A stretch of 64,000 bases of DNA from Flavobacteriales bacterium. GTDB taxonomy: Bacteria; Bacteroidota; Bacteroidia; Flavobacteriales; CAJXXR01. The notes beneath the pieces were generated by a model. The model saw only the letters and a program-made list of their open reading frames with translations. It searched no databases and was not told the DNA's origin. A program made the position numbers and the translations under genes. This document shows, piece by piece, positions 28,338 to 37,860 of this stretch; position 1 is the stretch's first letter; each line of letters opens with the position of its first letter. The stretch covers positions 1-64,000 of the forward strand of contig JAOAQX010000027.1 of NCBI GenBank assembly GCA_025210805.1, in the 5' to 3' direction.

Positions 28338-29039
28338 TTAATTTTGACTATTTAATTTCTCTAAAAATCCTTGCTTGGAATTTGATGTGATGTCAGGATA
28401 TTTCTCTTTAAGCTCTGTTAAAGTGAGATCTTCGTCATTTTTGGTGTCTGAGTCATTTTCTTGATTCTCCTCTTGGTCGTTCTCCTCTGAGTCGCTTTCT
28501 AGTGTTAATTCATTCTGCTGTCCTGAAATCGCCACGAAAGTATCCTTGCCCTCTACTACAACTAAATCATATTTCATTTGGTCGTAATTGTAACCTTTGA
28601 AATCCCCTTCCCAAGAGAGAGTTTTAGTCCCTATAACATTGCCTTCTGTGTCGAAAATGTCAAATACTTTATCTTCGGTAAACTTTTTTAACCGCTCATC
28701 AATATCGTCTGGAAGTTTCTCAAAAAGTTTCTTTCCATTTTTTCTTTTCGCTAAAAACATCAATCCAATTTCTTCGGTGAAATTTTGATTAGAAAGAATG
28801 ACATTTGAACCAAATTCAAGCTGAACACCATTGTAAGCATCAGCTACTTTGTACTCTTTGTTCAAATTCTTAGTTTTCATAATAAATACTTCTTTGAAAT
28901 TTTTGTAATAGTCATCGAGCTTGCTTTTACAAGAAGCACAGATGTTATTATCTTGAAAATGAATAGAATAATCTTTCAAAAACTCCGCTTTGTGTTCCTG
29001 AAAGATTATATCTTTTGGTATGATAATCCACTTCTCCAC
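28338..29039 (-). CDS. Unknown acidic late protein
   Basis: A 233-residue protein beginning with a GTG that overlaps the TAG of the upstream gene (TAGTG). The first ~53 residues include a CASC motif; an internal ATG at 28880 could begin a 180-residue form. The C-terminal third is very acidic (Glu/Asp/Asn-rich) and ends in a SAP/HeH-like helix (DLTLTELKEKYPDITSNSKQGFLEKL). Between capsid-region and portal genes, it is probably a virion or assembly protein; function unknown. Confidence 0.75.
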   Translation of the reverse strand: MEKWIIIPKDIIFQEHKAEFLKDYSIHFQDNNICASCKSKLDDYYKNFKEVFIMKTKNLNKEYKVADAYNGVQLEFGSNVILSNQNFTEEIGLMFLAKRKNGKKLFEKLPDDIDERLKKFTEDKVFDIFDTEGNVIGTKTLSWEGDFKGYNYDQMKYDLVVVEGKDTFVAISGQQNELTLESDSEENDQEENQENDSDTKNDEDLTLTELKEKYPDITSNSKQGFLEKLNSQN

Positions 29040-29620
29040 TAGGCAGGGAAGTTGTTTTCGAATTTGGCTAAATTGTCCGCTACCACTCCTTCGTCGTAAA
29101 TTCGGTAAGATTCAGTTTCCAAATTGTTATCCTTCGTTGACAAGGTTACCTTGGTGTACTCCTTAGAATTGGAAGTGTAAGCAGTTACTTTCATTCCTGC
29201 TTCAAGTCCGTAAATCCTCAACTGATCTTGTCCTCCTTCGCCTTGAAATTTGTGTTTAACTATTGCTACAAATCCGTCGTAGTTTCGTTTCATGTTCGAA
29301 AGCTGTAACAAAACCTCTCTTGTCGGCTTTCGGATCACAAAGTTCAAGGTATGCTTATGTCCATCCTCGTCATCGTCAGATGATACGAATTCCGTTCCCG
29401 TGTCATTTAACTGCTTGATGTTGGATAAAGCAAATCCGCTTGTGCCTACTCGTTGGTCAATGTCTGTTATGACCATTTTGTTTGAACCATCGGAGGCAAA
29501 CCCTAGAATATGCTGCCGATTGATTAAAACTAGCTTACAACCTCCAAGACCTTCCTTATTGGCTAATACATTAGCGGACTCCAACAAGTCCGCTGTTAAT
29601 AATTGTGATACACAACTCAT
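29039..29620 (-). CDS. Unknown late protein next to the capsid gene, possible tail tube
   Basis: A 193-residue beta-rich protein (IRKPTREVLLQLSNMKRNYDGFVAIVKHKF, LRIYGLEAGMKVTAYT) with no membrane segment. Its size and beta content would suit a tail-tube or head-decoration protein, and no other tube candidate is obvious in the prophage. Placement just downstream of the capsid gene does not settle the matter. Confidence 0.75.
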   Translation of the reverse strand: MSCVSQLLTADLLESANVLANKEGLGGCKLVLINRQHILGFASDGSNKMVITDIDQRVGTSGFALSNIKQLNDTGTEFVSSDDDEDGHKHTLNFVIRKPTREVLLQLSNMKRNYDGFVAIVKHKFQGEGGQDQLRIYGLEAGMKVTAYTSNSKEYTKVTLSTKDNNLETESYRIYDEGVVADNLAKFENNFPA

Positions 29621-29632
29621 AGTGATAATATT

Positions 29633-30712
29633 TTAGCGTGCGTAAATAACTTTGTCTTCTTCAATGATCATCGCTCCGATGTCGAACGAGCAGCGGAAAT
29701 AAACCTTCTCTTCCTTGTTATCAAACCAAATTTTCAGTTTCTTGAAAGCTTCTTTTTCTCCAAATGCAATAGGCATATTGTCTTTTGCTCCGAGGATTGC
29801 AAACAATGGTCTATCCCATTTGGTTCCATTGTCTTTCCATTTCTTCAAGTTTACTGAGACATCATGTTTAGCTTTGATTGGAATACCACGGTAAGAGTGC
29901 TTTGTCACTCCGTCCTCTGCCTTGGTAAGCAAAGACGTTGCAAGTGCTTTATCTTCCATAAAATTCTCCCAGTTTCTTACAAGCTCGGGCGACACTCGAT
30001 ACATCAAATCGCTAAACCCTCCATTTTCTTCAAAATCCGTCCACATTTCGGGCGTGATTTTATTGTACATTTCTCGGAAAACCTTCAAAGCTCTATCGTC
30101 TGCCAATGTCAATTGAGCGTTCTTTGTCGCTTCTGCATTTTCGGGAATGGTTACTTTGTTTTCCGCAGGAACTTCTGAGTCAAGTCTTTTTAAAAGACCA
30201 TCGATAACATTGATTCGCTTCAATGCTGCCCCGTTTGTAAACGACCCTCCATTGCTTACATGGTCGGCTGTTTTGTCTCCAATCCAAGCCATTCTGTTAA
30301 TTAACTTCTTCACGGCTAGTTCGATTTGAGCGGTGATAAGTTTTTCAACATCATCTTCAATGACATTGTAACGCTCTGGTGATTCGTGAATCTTCCTTTT
30401 AAGGATTTTGAGCATTTGTGGTAATTCGTCCTCACAATAAGAAAGCAAGAAGCCTACTTTGTTTACTTCCCATTTCTTATCTGTAAACTTGATTACAGCA
30501 TCTTCTTCTTCTCCACCACAACCACTCTTGGCAGAACCAACATCATCCATTGCTCCAATGAATGCTACTTGTGTTCCTGTGGTGATACCATATTCAACGG
30601 AGTAATTTTTCTCAATATCTCCGCCAGTTACAACAGTTTCAAAAACCGCTTTGTTTAAATCTTCTTGCTCTGTCACATCATTGATGTGAAAATCTTCTAC
30701 ATTAATTTCCAT
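29633..30712 (-). CDS. Major capsid protein
   Basis: A 359-residue protein directly downstream of the ClpP-type protease/scaffold gene, the normal capsid position. It contains HK97-like features: an N-terminal helix, a long mixed region and a C-terminal beta-rich region with GIPIKAKHDVSVNLKKW, FAILGAKDNMPIAFG and YFRCSFDIGAMIIEEDKVIYA. Assignment rests on position, length and C-terminal pattern; no single diagnostic motif exists. Confidence 0.75.
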   Translation of the reverse strand: MEINVEDFHINDVTEQEDLNKAVFETVVTGGDIEKNYSVEYGITTGTQVAFIGAMDDVGSAKSGCGGEEEDAVIKFTDKKWEVNKVGFLLSYCEDELPQMLKILKRKIHESPERYNVIEDDVEKLITAQIELAVKKLINRMAWIGDKTADHVSNGGSFTNGAALKRINVIDGLLKRLDSEVPAENKVTIPENAEATKNAQLTLADDRALKVFREMYNKITPEMWTDFEENGGFSDLMYRVSPELVRNWENFMEDKALATSLLTKAEDGVTKHSYRGIPIKAKHDVSVNLKKWKDNGTKWDRPLFAILGAKDNMPIAFGEKEAFKKLKIWFDNKEEKVYFRCSFDIGAMIIEEDKVIYAR

Positions 30713-30737
30713 TGTGTATTTTCTTGATTATTGATTG

Positions 30738-31850
30738 CTATTCAGGCTTAATTTTCGAACCAAATCTTTTCTTTGTGTTCGGCTTTTGATTGGGTTTTGT
30801 TTCTACAAAATTGAAAGTCGATTTAAACTCATTGAACTGTGTTTCAACCTCTGTTTTAAGAGTATTCATAGCTTCTTTGTGAGTTTCTTTCAGATTGTTG
30901 ATTTCTGTTTCTTTCGAGTTTTTCAAAGTCTCAATTTCACTTTCCTTTTCAGCAATTTTGGCTTTAAGATTTGCCACTTCCTCGCTGTCAGTGTCAGCTT
31001 CTTTTGGAGTGATTTTGCTTAATGCTCCATTTTCGAACGAGTAAGTATCACCGCTTGGCATTACATATTCTCCCGAAGCTGATTTCCCATCAATTGTGGC
31101 TTTATCTCCAACTTTTGGAGTATCTCCATCGTTCAATTCGGTAAAATCGATTTCCTTTCCGTTAGCATCCTGAACTATAAGATTATGGATCTCTCCATTA
31201 CTTTTAAAAACGTTCAATACACGAGCGAGAAAAGAATCTGTTTTAGCTTCAAATTCTTCCTTTGTCATTTGTTTATGGTTATTTGTTTTTGATTGATTTT
31301 TATTCAAATCGAGAAAAGCCACCACTTGTTCTAAGTCGGCTTCTTGTGGCTTAATAGTGCTGAATCCAAGTTGATAAACTTGTATAGGTGTTAATTCGCT
31401 TTCAATTTTCATTAAAGCCTTCATACTCTCAACACTAGCTCCTGTTCTAGATGCGTAATGCTCTGCTATTTCATACTCTTCTTCCTTTAATTTATCAGCA
31501 AACAATCGGAGGAAATCTGCGTCTCCTTTGGGTTTCGCCCAAGGGTTGTGAATCATAAAAAAGGAACACTTTGTAGCATCTCTATTTTCTCCAAGAAGGA
31601 AAATTTTAACACCCATACTCGCTACATACTCGCCAGCAACTGTGTTTATTTTTACTCCTTGTTCTTTCAAATCTTCGAAATACTTACAAATGCTATCTCC
31701 TACACGAGTGCTGCCTCCGAAGGTTTGAATGAAAATTTCAAGCTCTTTTGGTCTTCCTAATGCTTCGTATTGACTAATAACATCTGTTAAGAAAATTCCA
31801 CTTTTCTCACCTACTTTTCCGATTATATTGTTGATCGTTATACGTTTCAT
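30738..31850 (-). CDS. ClpP-type head maturation protease fused to a scaffold domain
   Basis: A 370-residue protein. Residues ~1-195 form a ClpP-fold peptidase with IQTFGGS, the nucleophile in AGEYVASMG (Ser78) and the catalytic His in FMIHNPW (His101). Residues ~270-345 are a Glu/Lys-rich coiled coil typical of internal scaffolding proteins. An in-frame Met at about residue 194 (MTKEEFEAKT) could start a free scaffold, as with the lambda C/Nu3 pair. It processes the capsid shell during assembly. Confidence 0.85.
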   Translation of the reverse strand: MKRITINNIIGKVGEKSGIFLTDVISQYEALGRPKELEIFIQTFGGSTRVGDSICKYFEDLKEQGVKINTVAGEYVASMGVKIFLLGENRDATKCSFFMIHNPWAKPKGDADFLRLFADKLKEEEYEIAEHYASRTGASVESMKALMKIESELTPIQVYQLGFSTIKPQEADLEQVVAFLDLNKNQSKTNNHKQMTKEEFEAKTDSFLARVLNVFKSNGEIHNLIVQDANGKEIDFTELNDGDTPKVGDKATIDGKSASGEYVMPSGDTYSFENGALSKITPKEADTDSEEVANLKAKIAEKESEIETLKNSKETEINNLKETHKEAMNTLKTEVETQFNEFKSTFNFVETKPNQKPNTKKRFGSKIKPE

Positions 31851-31883
31851 AATGTAAAATTATGAACCTGATAATCAGCACTT

Positions 31884-31916
31884 GTTAGCGTATTTGCTAA
31901 CGTTTGCGTACCTTTG
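31884..31916 (+). promoter_or_regulatory. Promoter and palindromic operator of the rightward moron gene
   Basis: A perfect 18-bp palindrome GTTAGC-N6-GCTAAC (31884-31901) lies where the -33 element would be, followed by a consensus -7 box TACCTTTG (31909-31916). No good TTTG -33 box is present, which suggests control by a protein binding the palindrome. The start codon lies only five bases after the -7 box, so the mRNA may be leaderless. Confidence 0.6.
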
Positions 31917-31920
31917 GAAT

Positions 31921-32151
31921 ATGGTTTATGTTTTAATTTTGATTATGCTATTTCTTGGGGTCTGCTTCTTGATAGGGAGGGGAATATTGTATTTGGTTCA
32001 AGATTCGAGAAAAGACATAAAAAAAGCCTCCAAGAAATTTCGTAAAGAATACGAATCTTGGAAGCCTAAAGAAACTAAGGTGACTAATACCTATCACATT
32101 ACAAAGAACATCCACCCAACTAAGGAAGAGAAGACTATAATTTATAAATAG
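31921..32151 (+). CDS. Small membrane protein, moron inside the late operon
   Basis: A 76-residue protein with one strong N-terminal transmembrane helix (VYVLILIMLFLGVCFLIGRGI) and a basic cytosolic tail. It is the only rightward gene within ~32 kb of leftward late and early genes and has its own promoter, the profile of a moron expressed from the prophage. Superinfection exclusion or another host-altering role is plausible but unproven. The ATG at 31921 is preferred over an upstream TTG at 31882, which would place the promoter inside the gene. Confidence 0.7.
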   Translation: MVYVLILIMLFLGVCFLIGRGILYLVQDSRKDIKKASKKFRKEYESWKPKETKVTNTYHITKNIHPTKEEKTIIYK

Positions 32152-32154
32152 TTG

Positions 32155-32400
32155 TTACTCTTTACTAAACTTATGAAGCATAATTTTAACAGAATTAGCA
32201 CTTGCATACCCATGTTCTACCGCTATTTCTGAATGAGCTTCTGTTTTCGTTTTGCATCGGGGAAGGATCTCCATATAACGTTTGTATGCTAAATACTGAT
32301 TGTAAAGATTCATTGAAATCACTCCGCAATTAACCGCTAATTGTAGTGTTCCGTCGTCTTCCAACTGTTTTAGAAAATTGTATTTACTCGTTTTTACCAT
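32155..32400 (-). CDS. Small HTH-like late protein
   Basis: An 81-residue protein whose C-terminal half (HSEIAVEHGYASANSVKIMLHKF) has a helix-turn-helix-like profile. It overlaps the zinc-motif gene by 7 bp and ends 4 bp from the convergent moron. Possibly a regulator or a small accessory protein; not recognised. Confidence 0.7.
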   Translation of the reverse strand: MVKTSKYNFLKQLEDDGTLQLAVNCGVISMNLYNQYLAYKRYMEILPRCKTKTEAHSEIAVEHGYASANSVKIMLHKFSKE

Positions 32401-32642
32401 TTATTTTCAGGGCATTTTTCGTTTTTAACTCGCAATTTTGATGATAAAGGGCAGTTGCATTGACCACACACGTACCCTTTAGCTTTAATGATTCGATAAT
32501 CTTCCAACACATCGATTAGCGTTTTCTTCTTTAAGTCACATGTGTGACATATTTCCGCTCTTTTTTTTGCTAATTCTTCAATTTCGGGGTTTTCAAATGC
32601 GTAATTTTTCCACCCCTCCAATATGTGTTTAAAGTTCGGCAT
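32394..32642 (-). CDS. Small cysteine-rich zinc-binding-like protein
   Basis: An 82-residue protein with CHTC, CGQCNCPLSSKLR and a final CP..W, a pattern that recurs in small proteins of Bacteroidota phages near the tape measure gene and probably binds zinc. It overlaps the tape measure gene by 14 bp. Function unknown. Confidence 0.75.
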   Translation of the reverse strand: MPNFKHILEGWKNYAFENPEIEELAKKRAEICHTCDLKKKTLIDVLEDYRIIKAKGYVCGQCNCPLSSKLRVKNEKCPENKW

Positions 32643-35208
32643 CGGCTTCTGTTTGGTTGGTTGTTGTTTGTATATCCGTGATTGTATCTACTGGGGTAAC
32701 TAATACGGTTTCTCGTAATCCCTCTTTCACCGCTTCGGTCATTACTCTTGGATCAAAGTGTGCGATTCTTGGAGTTCTAGTTTGGTTTATGATATGTGTG
32801 TATGAGGTATTTCCGACTAATCCGCCATTATAAAAACCAGGAACTCCAATAGCTCCAAAAACATTATTTCCGTACAATAAACTCGCTCTACGTTGTTGGT
32901 CTGCATTTAGCACCATTTCGCCACGTTTAGCGTAAATCAATACATTATCCCCGCCTTTCTGCGTTGGTACGTTTTGGGGGTTGTTTATGATGCCTGTTGA
33001 AGTTCTTCCGACTTGACCACCTTTATAAAACTTTGGGGCATCAACTTTGGTCGAAACGATTTTGCTTACTTGAGCAAATCCCGCTGTAATTACTCCTGCC
33101 ATTTGAAGAGCTCCTGCAAGACCACCTTGTGCTAAAGCTTTGGTTGCTCCAACATAAGTGTTAATAGTTGCTTGTGCTATTGCTAAGGTTTTACCAATTT
33201 TTGTTTCTCTTCCTAATAGTGATGATAATTGTCCCATTAATTGCGTAGTTGCAATTAGTTCAGCTTGTACCTTATCTCTATTGATTTGCTTCTCCAGTTC
33301 AGCATAATGCTCTTTGATATTGGTAGTGTCTTGTCCTAATTTTTCTGCATGAGCGATTTTTTGTTCTCGCTCTCGATCAAGCTCTATTTGTCGTCTTTCG
33401 TAATCGCTCTCAGCATCAAGTAATTTTTGTTCATGCTCGAACTCTTTTAGCTGCCTTTTTCTGCCGTTTTCTTTTTGTTCGTTAGCTAAATTTTGTTGAT
33501 CAAATTGTGTTTTCAGATTGTTTTTCTTGTCTAAAAACTCTTGCTCAATCTCTAGTAACCTTTTCTCATGTTCTTTCTTGGATATTTCATTTCCTGCTAA
33601 CCTATCGTCCTCAATTGCTTTTTGCATATTTGCTACATTTCTGTAAATAGCAATTCGAGTGTTAATTAAATCTTTTGATAGCTTTTTGTCTGATTTTAAT
33701 TTTTCCTTATTATTCAGAATATAAATATCCAATTCAGCTTCCGCATTTTTTATTGATGCTTGTATTCCTTGTTTTGTAATTGTGTTTTTTTGATTTTGTA
33801 GAGTTGTTGAAAACTCAATACCTCTTGCTTCAATCTCGTTTTTTTCTGCGTAAAGTTGAGCTATCTGTTTTTGTGTCTCCCTGTCAGTATCGTTATAAGT
33901 TGCTTGAAGCTCTGCTTCTCTTATTTTTAAATCAACAACCTTTTGCTCCTCATTAACAAGTTGTTTAGCAAAGTCTGTCGCTTTTTCTGCTGCGGAAATT
34001 CTTTCTGAGGTAGATTTGGTAGTGTCTTCTGAAATTTTCTTTTGCTCTCTAGCTAGCTTATTTAGTTCGCTTTTCTTTTTAACAAGTCTAATTTCCGCTT
34101 GTTCGATCGCGATCCTTAAATCAACTTCTTTATTACCTTCTTTTATGGATTCTTCTGCCAGTTTTTTAACTGCTTTTCCGCCTTCTATTAATTTATCAGT
34201 AGCATTTGTAACTCCTGTCGCCATCTGTATGCTCGCATCTGCTAACTCTTTAAATCCTTCTGTAACTTTACCGCTTAGTATTTTTGTGATGGCTTTACCC
34301 GCTACTCCAACGGCTTTAAATCTGTTTAAAATATTGTCGATTATCAATTGCCCTAAGTCTTTAATAGCTTTTTGAGGATTTTCAAATGAATCTATTAATT
34401 CAGTTCCTAAGTTTTGAACTATCCCCCAAAGCTTTTGCATGAATACAGATAATGGTTTAGTTACTCTCGTTACCGCATCCATTCCTCTCTGAGTGGATAA
34501 GAATCCTTGCACAAGTAATCCGATAGCCACCACTATAGCCCCTATTCCAGTACTGATAAGTGCTATTCGAAATAGTTTCAGTCCTCTACTTGCCCCTACT
34601 GTTGCTTTAGTTGACTCAAGTAAGGCGGTTTTTTTAGTTGAAAGTTCTTGCGTGAATACATTGATCTGTTGATAGGTGTTTGAGATAGTTTGCCCAAATG
34701 GACCCATTTTGTTTAAAGCTGATGTTATAGCATCTTCATACTGCCCAATGCCTGCTATTCGTTTATCTTCTTCGCTACCGCTATCTTTTAACGCTTCTGT
34801 ATGCTCATCAATAGTCTCACTAAGTTTTTTGCGTAAGGCAATAGATCGTTCGTCAGATGCTGTTATTTCATCTCTTTGCGTTCTTAAGATCTTTAGTTCA
34901 GACCTTAATTGTCTTCTTGACTTGATTTCATTATTGGCTGATGTTATCGCTAATTTGTTAGCTTGCTCAACAAGTGTCACCGCTTTTCTTTGAGTGTTGT
35001 ATTCGGTACTAATATTCTTTAGCTCCTTATCAAGTTCAGTATATGCTTTTAGTTCCTCGTCAGTAGCTGTTGTTAAATTGTTTGTCGCTTTCTTTAAATC
35101 CTTGATTTGCGTAGATAAATCAATCTTGCTCTTTTGAAGTTCCAACAACTTTGCATTCATTGACTTTGTGTCAATGTCCAACTTTGCTATTTCAATTTCT
35201 TTTGCCAT
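32629..35208 (-). CDS. Tail tape measure protein
   Basis: An 859-residue protein: long Lys/Glu-rich coiled coils (residues 1-130 and 340-640), a hydrophobic segment (about 205-232) and a C-terminal region with the tape-measure-typical GKTLAIAQATINTYVGATKALAQGG and Gly-rich end. Its length sets tail length; at roughly 0.15 nm per residue it implies a tail of about 130 nm. The long size and absence of sheath genes support a siphovirus. Confidence 0.92.
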   Translation of the reverse strand: MAKEIEIAKLDIDTKSMNAKLLELQKSKIDLSTQIKDLKKATNNLTTATDEELKAYTELDKELKNISTEYNTQRKAVTLVEQANKLAITSANNEIKSRRQLRSELKILRTQRDEITASDERSIALRKKLSETIDEHTEALKDSGSEEDKRIAGIGQYEDAITSALNKMGPFGQTISNTYQQINVFTQELSTKKTALLESTKATVGASRGLKLFRIALISTGIGAIVVAIGLLVQGFLSTQRGMDAVTRVTKPLSVFMQKLWGIVQNLGTELIDSFENPQKAIKDLGQLIIDNILNRFKAVGVAGKAITKILSGKVTEGFKELADASIQMATGVTNATDKLIEGGKAVKKLAEESIKEGNKEVDLRIAIEQAEIRLVKKKSELNKLAREQKKISEDTTKSTSERISAAEKATDFAKQLVNEEQKVVDLKIREAELQATYNDTDRETQKQIAQLYAEKNEIEARGIEFSTTLQNQKNTITKQGIQASIKNAEAELDIYILNNKEKLKSDKKLSKDLINTRIAIYRNVANMQKAIEDDRLAGNEISKKEHEKRLLEIEQEFLDKKNNLKTQFDQQNLANEQKENGRKRQLKEFEHEQKLLDAESDYERRQIELDREREQKIAHAEKLGQDTTNIKEHYAELEKQINRDKVQAELIATTQLMGQLSSLLGRETKIGKTLAIAQATINTYVGATKALAQGGLAGALQMAGVITAGFAQVSKIVSTKVDAPKFYKGGQVGRTSTGIINNPQNVPTQKGGDNVLIYAKRGEMVLNADQQRRASLLYGNNVFGAIGVPGFYNGGLVGNTSYTHIINQTRTPRIAHFDPRVMTEAVKEGLRETVLVTPVDTITDIQTTTNQTEADAEL

Positions 35209-36821
35209 TATTTAATTTTGATTAATTCAACTTTGGTTAATGCTCTCGGGTTATATCCGTGGATTTTATTCACATAAAATAAACCTCCTAATTGCTTGAT
35301 ATGAATAGGCTTTTTGATGTCGAAATTAATAACGTCCTCCCTCGTTAGATTTAGCATAACGGTATGCAACTGATGATTATCCAACATTGCTATCCATTCT
35401 TGCCAATAGGTATCTATGTAGTACTTTGGCATAGTCTTATCTTGCCTTAGTACATTGTATTCGGGTTGATTTATTCCGCTTAAATTTCCAGTGTATAACT
35501 TCAAAGGCTTGTAGTCATTATCCCCATTCGATACCCTTTTGATATTGTAAAGCCTTATCGGTTGCTCCTCGTCTAAGAACTTAATTTCATTATCTACTGT
35601 GGGGCTGATATACTTTATATGACCATATACATTAAAAGCCATATTGAAAGGACTGGTTGAGTCTTGAAATAATTCATCGGCATAATTCTCAAAGAGCCAA
35701 TTCCAAATGCCTTTAGATTCGATTAAATGTTCGTTGCTTAGATTGAAAAGATAATCGTCTTGCCATGTGTTCCGATTAGGGTGTGCAAATCCATAATCTA
35801 ATAGAGTTGTTTCTTCCAGTTCCCCAGTAGAAGCATTGGTAGTTACGTAGGGTACAAAGTGCCTTTTGATTTTAGCTTTAACTTTGTTTTCTTTCCCATA
35901 TCCTTGTAAATTATGCTGAATAGAAGTTACTTCACTAAATTTTGCAGACCAATCAGTAATACCGAAAGAAGCGTTCAATATATCCTTGACAAATACAAGT
36001 TCAAATCCATCTCCCGCCATTTGCTTTAGCACCAAGCCAAATCGCACTAAAAAAGCCTTTAAAAACTTCTCTTGACTTATGTCATGGTATGCTTTATCAT
36101 TGTATCCAAAAGATCCGTGTAAATAGTTTTGATATAACTTAGTGTTTATAACTTCGTTGTCAATATCAGAACTTACTGGAAAACGAACTTCAAAACCCGA
36201 TTCGTTGAATATTTTCGTCACAATACCTTTTACATATAAGACGATAGGAAGTAATTCTATTGGGTATTTAGGTTGGGAACTTAAAATATAACCGTCGTCC
36301 ATGTGTGGTGAAGTTCCAATAAAAGCACCTCCCGAATAATCAGGGTCTTTTGGGGCAATAAACTCTTGAATAGGAAAACAGAAATCTACCGCCCTTTTAT
36401 TTAGAGCTCCCATCCAATTAGTTTGACTAACTGAATTATTTATTTCCGTTGGTATAAATGAGAAATCTAATTCGGAAATAGTCTTCCCTTTTATCCACTC
36501 AAAGAACGTTTTTTCTTTAGTGTAAATCACACCCTCCAAATTCAAAGAGTCTGTGAGCTTGAATACTCCGTTGGTGATTCTCAATACTCCATTTTCCCAA
36601 AGGTCGGCACGAATGATTTGATTGTAAGCCGTGGATGTATGACCGCTAAAGCCAACGTTGTTTAAAGCGTTGGTACTTTTAGCGTTTCGGACAATCTTAA
36701 TCTTTGGTGCAAAAGATGCTTGTCGCTTCTCAATATCACCCACAAGGAAGCTTTGAGCAACGTATTTGATTGATGTATTGTAAACATCAACTTCTTGATG
36801 GTTTAGTAGCAATCTAATCAT
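35208..36821 (-). CDS. Tail/baseplate protein
   Basis: A 537-residue beta-rich protein directly downstream of the distal-tail-like gene and one base before the tape measure gene. Repeated aromatic/Asn-rich segments are reminiscent of large baseplate proteins common in Bacteroidota prophages. I recognise no named family. It overlaps the upstream gene by 8 bp. Confidence 0.75.
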   Translation of the reverse strand: MIRLLLNHQEVDVYNTSIKYVAQSFLVGDIEKRQASFAPKIKIVRNAKSTNALNNVGFSGHTSTAYNQIIRADLWENGVLRITNGVFKLTDSLNLEGVIYTKEKTFFEWIKGKTISELDFSFIPTEINNSVSQTNWMGALNKRAVDFCFPIQEFIAPKDPDYSGGAFIGTSPHMDDGYILSSQPKYPIELLPIVLYVKGIVTKIFNESGFEVRFPVSSDIDNEVINTKLYQNYLHGSFGYNDKAYHDISQEKFLKAFLVRFGLVLKQMAGDGFELVFVKDILNASFGITDWSAKFSEVTSIQHNLQGYGKENKVKAKIKRHFVPYVTTNASTGELEETTLLDYGFAHPNRNTWQDDYLFNLSNEHLIESKGIWNWLFENYADELFQDSTSPFNMAFNVYGHIKYISPTVDNEIKFLDEEQPIRLYNIKRVSNGDNDYKPLKLYTGNLSGINQPEYNVLRQDKTMPKYYIDTYWQEWIAMLDNHQLHTVMLNLTREDVINFDIKKPIHIKQLGGLFYVNKIHGYNPRALTKVELIKIK

Positions 36822-37860
36822 TCGTGTAAAACTTTTGAGTCGTCACCTTGAATGCTAAATCACCGCTTGTAATCTTTGTATTTCGTTTGGAAATTTGCTT
36901 TACAAAAACTTCTTCCCATTCGTTAGTATCTCGATGCCATCTGTATATTTCTGCTGACTTCTCAAGATCCGAAAGTTTGGCGTAATCATTATGATTTAAT
37001 CCGTTGGCTACTATTCTGATTTCAGAATCAAAATGCTTACTGGCTAAAGTCTCGCCCTCGATAGTGCTGAACGTTTTTGATTTTGGCTTTAATGAAGTTT
37101 CGTAAATATTTGAGAACAAATGAGACTCAAAACCTCCGTACTTATTCTTCCATCTTAGGAATACCCCATCTAGGCAGGGATTAACATCAAAAGATATAGG
37201 CAGCTCTTGGACTAATGATCCATTTATATGTAGCTGTAATCGTGTATTTTTTTTTCCGTTCAAATACTGGCTTAAATCTTCATGATAAAACCAATGATAG
37301 TAGCACGGCTGTGTGTTCGTTCCTAAATTATCAATAGTCACTACTCCTGAATCTGATGCCAATTTTAACTGCGTACTTATCGATTGGTTAATATTACTTG
37401 CTATTCTTAGGGGAATAGTTGTTGGGAAGCTGTGATAATGATTAATCCCAAAATCTGTCATAAAACCTATTGAGGAATTGACATTTTCTCCAAAATTTAC
37501 CACCGAATCTAAAATGTGATAGCTTTCACTTTCTGAATAGTCTTGCTGATTGTTTCCGTTTGCCAAGACTTCAAAGAAGTCTAAATCTATCTTTGGAATA
37601 GCCATGTAGTTATTGTCGTCCTCTTCTGTTGGATTTGGAATTGAAACAAACTGCTTTATGTTATCTTTTAGATTTGCGTGAAACCTCCTCACCATTTGCT
37701 TACTGGCGAATAGTCCTGATGTTGGTGCCGTGATCTCCCAATGTAACATATAGCCTTTATTGTTGGCTGTATTACCTTGGAATTCCCAAATCTGGTCATT
37801 GTGACCCGATAAGAATATTCCGCTACGTTTTAGCTTTGATGTCTTGTTAACTACTGCCAT
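36814..37860 (-). CDS. Tail protein, distal-tail-like
   Basis: A 348-residue beta-rich protein without signal or membrane segments. Its place between the gp10-like gene and the large baseplate protein, and its length, suggest a distal tail or baseplate hub component; this is contextual. Last residues resemble a receptor-facing jelly-roll but no motif is diagnostic. Confidence 0.7.
   Translation of the reverse strand: MAVVNKTSKLKRSGIFLSGHNDQIWEFQGNTANNKGYMLHWEITAPTSGLFASKQMVRRFHANLKDNIKQFVSIPNPTEEDDNNYMAIPKIDLDFFEVLANGNNQQDYSESESYHILDSVVNFGENVNSSIGFMTDFGINHYHSFPTTIPLRIASNINQSISTQLKLASDSGVVTIDNLGTNTQPCYYHWFYHEDLSQYLNGKKNTRLQLHINGSLVQELPISFDVNPCLDGVFLRWKNKYGGFESHLFSNIYETSLKPKSKTFSTIEGETLASKHFDSEIRIVANGLNHNDYAKLSDLEKSAEIYRWHRDTNEWEEVFVKQISKRNTKITSGDLAFKVTTQKFYTND

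Noticed and set aside
31882-31920. TTG start giving 13 extra residues to the rightward membrane protein
   Set aside because: The segment contains the palindrome and -7 box, so it is regulatory DNA.
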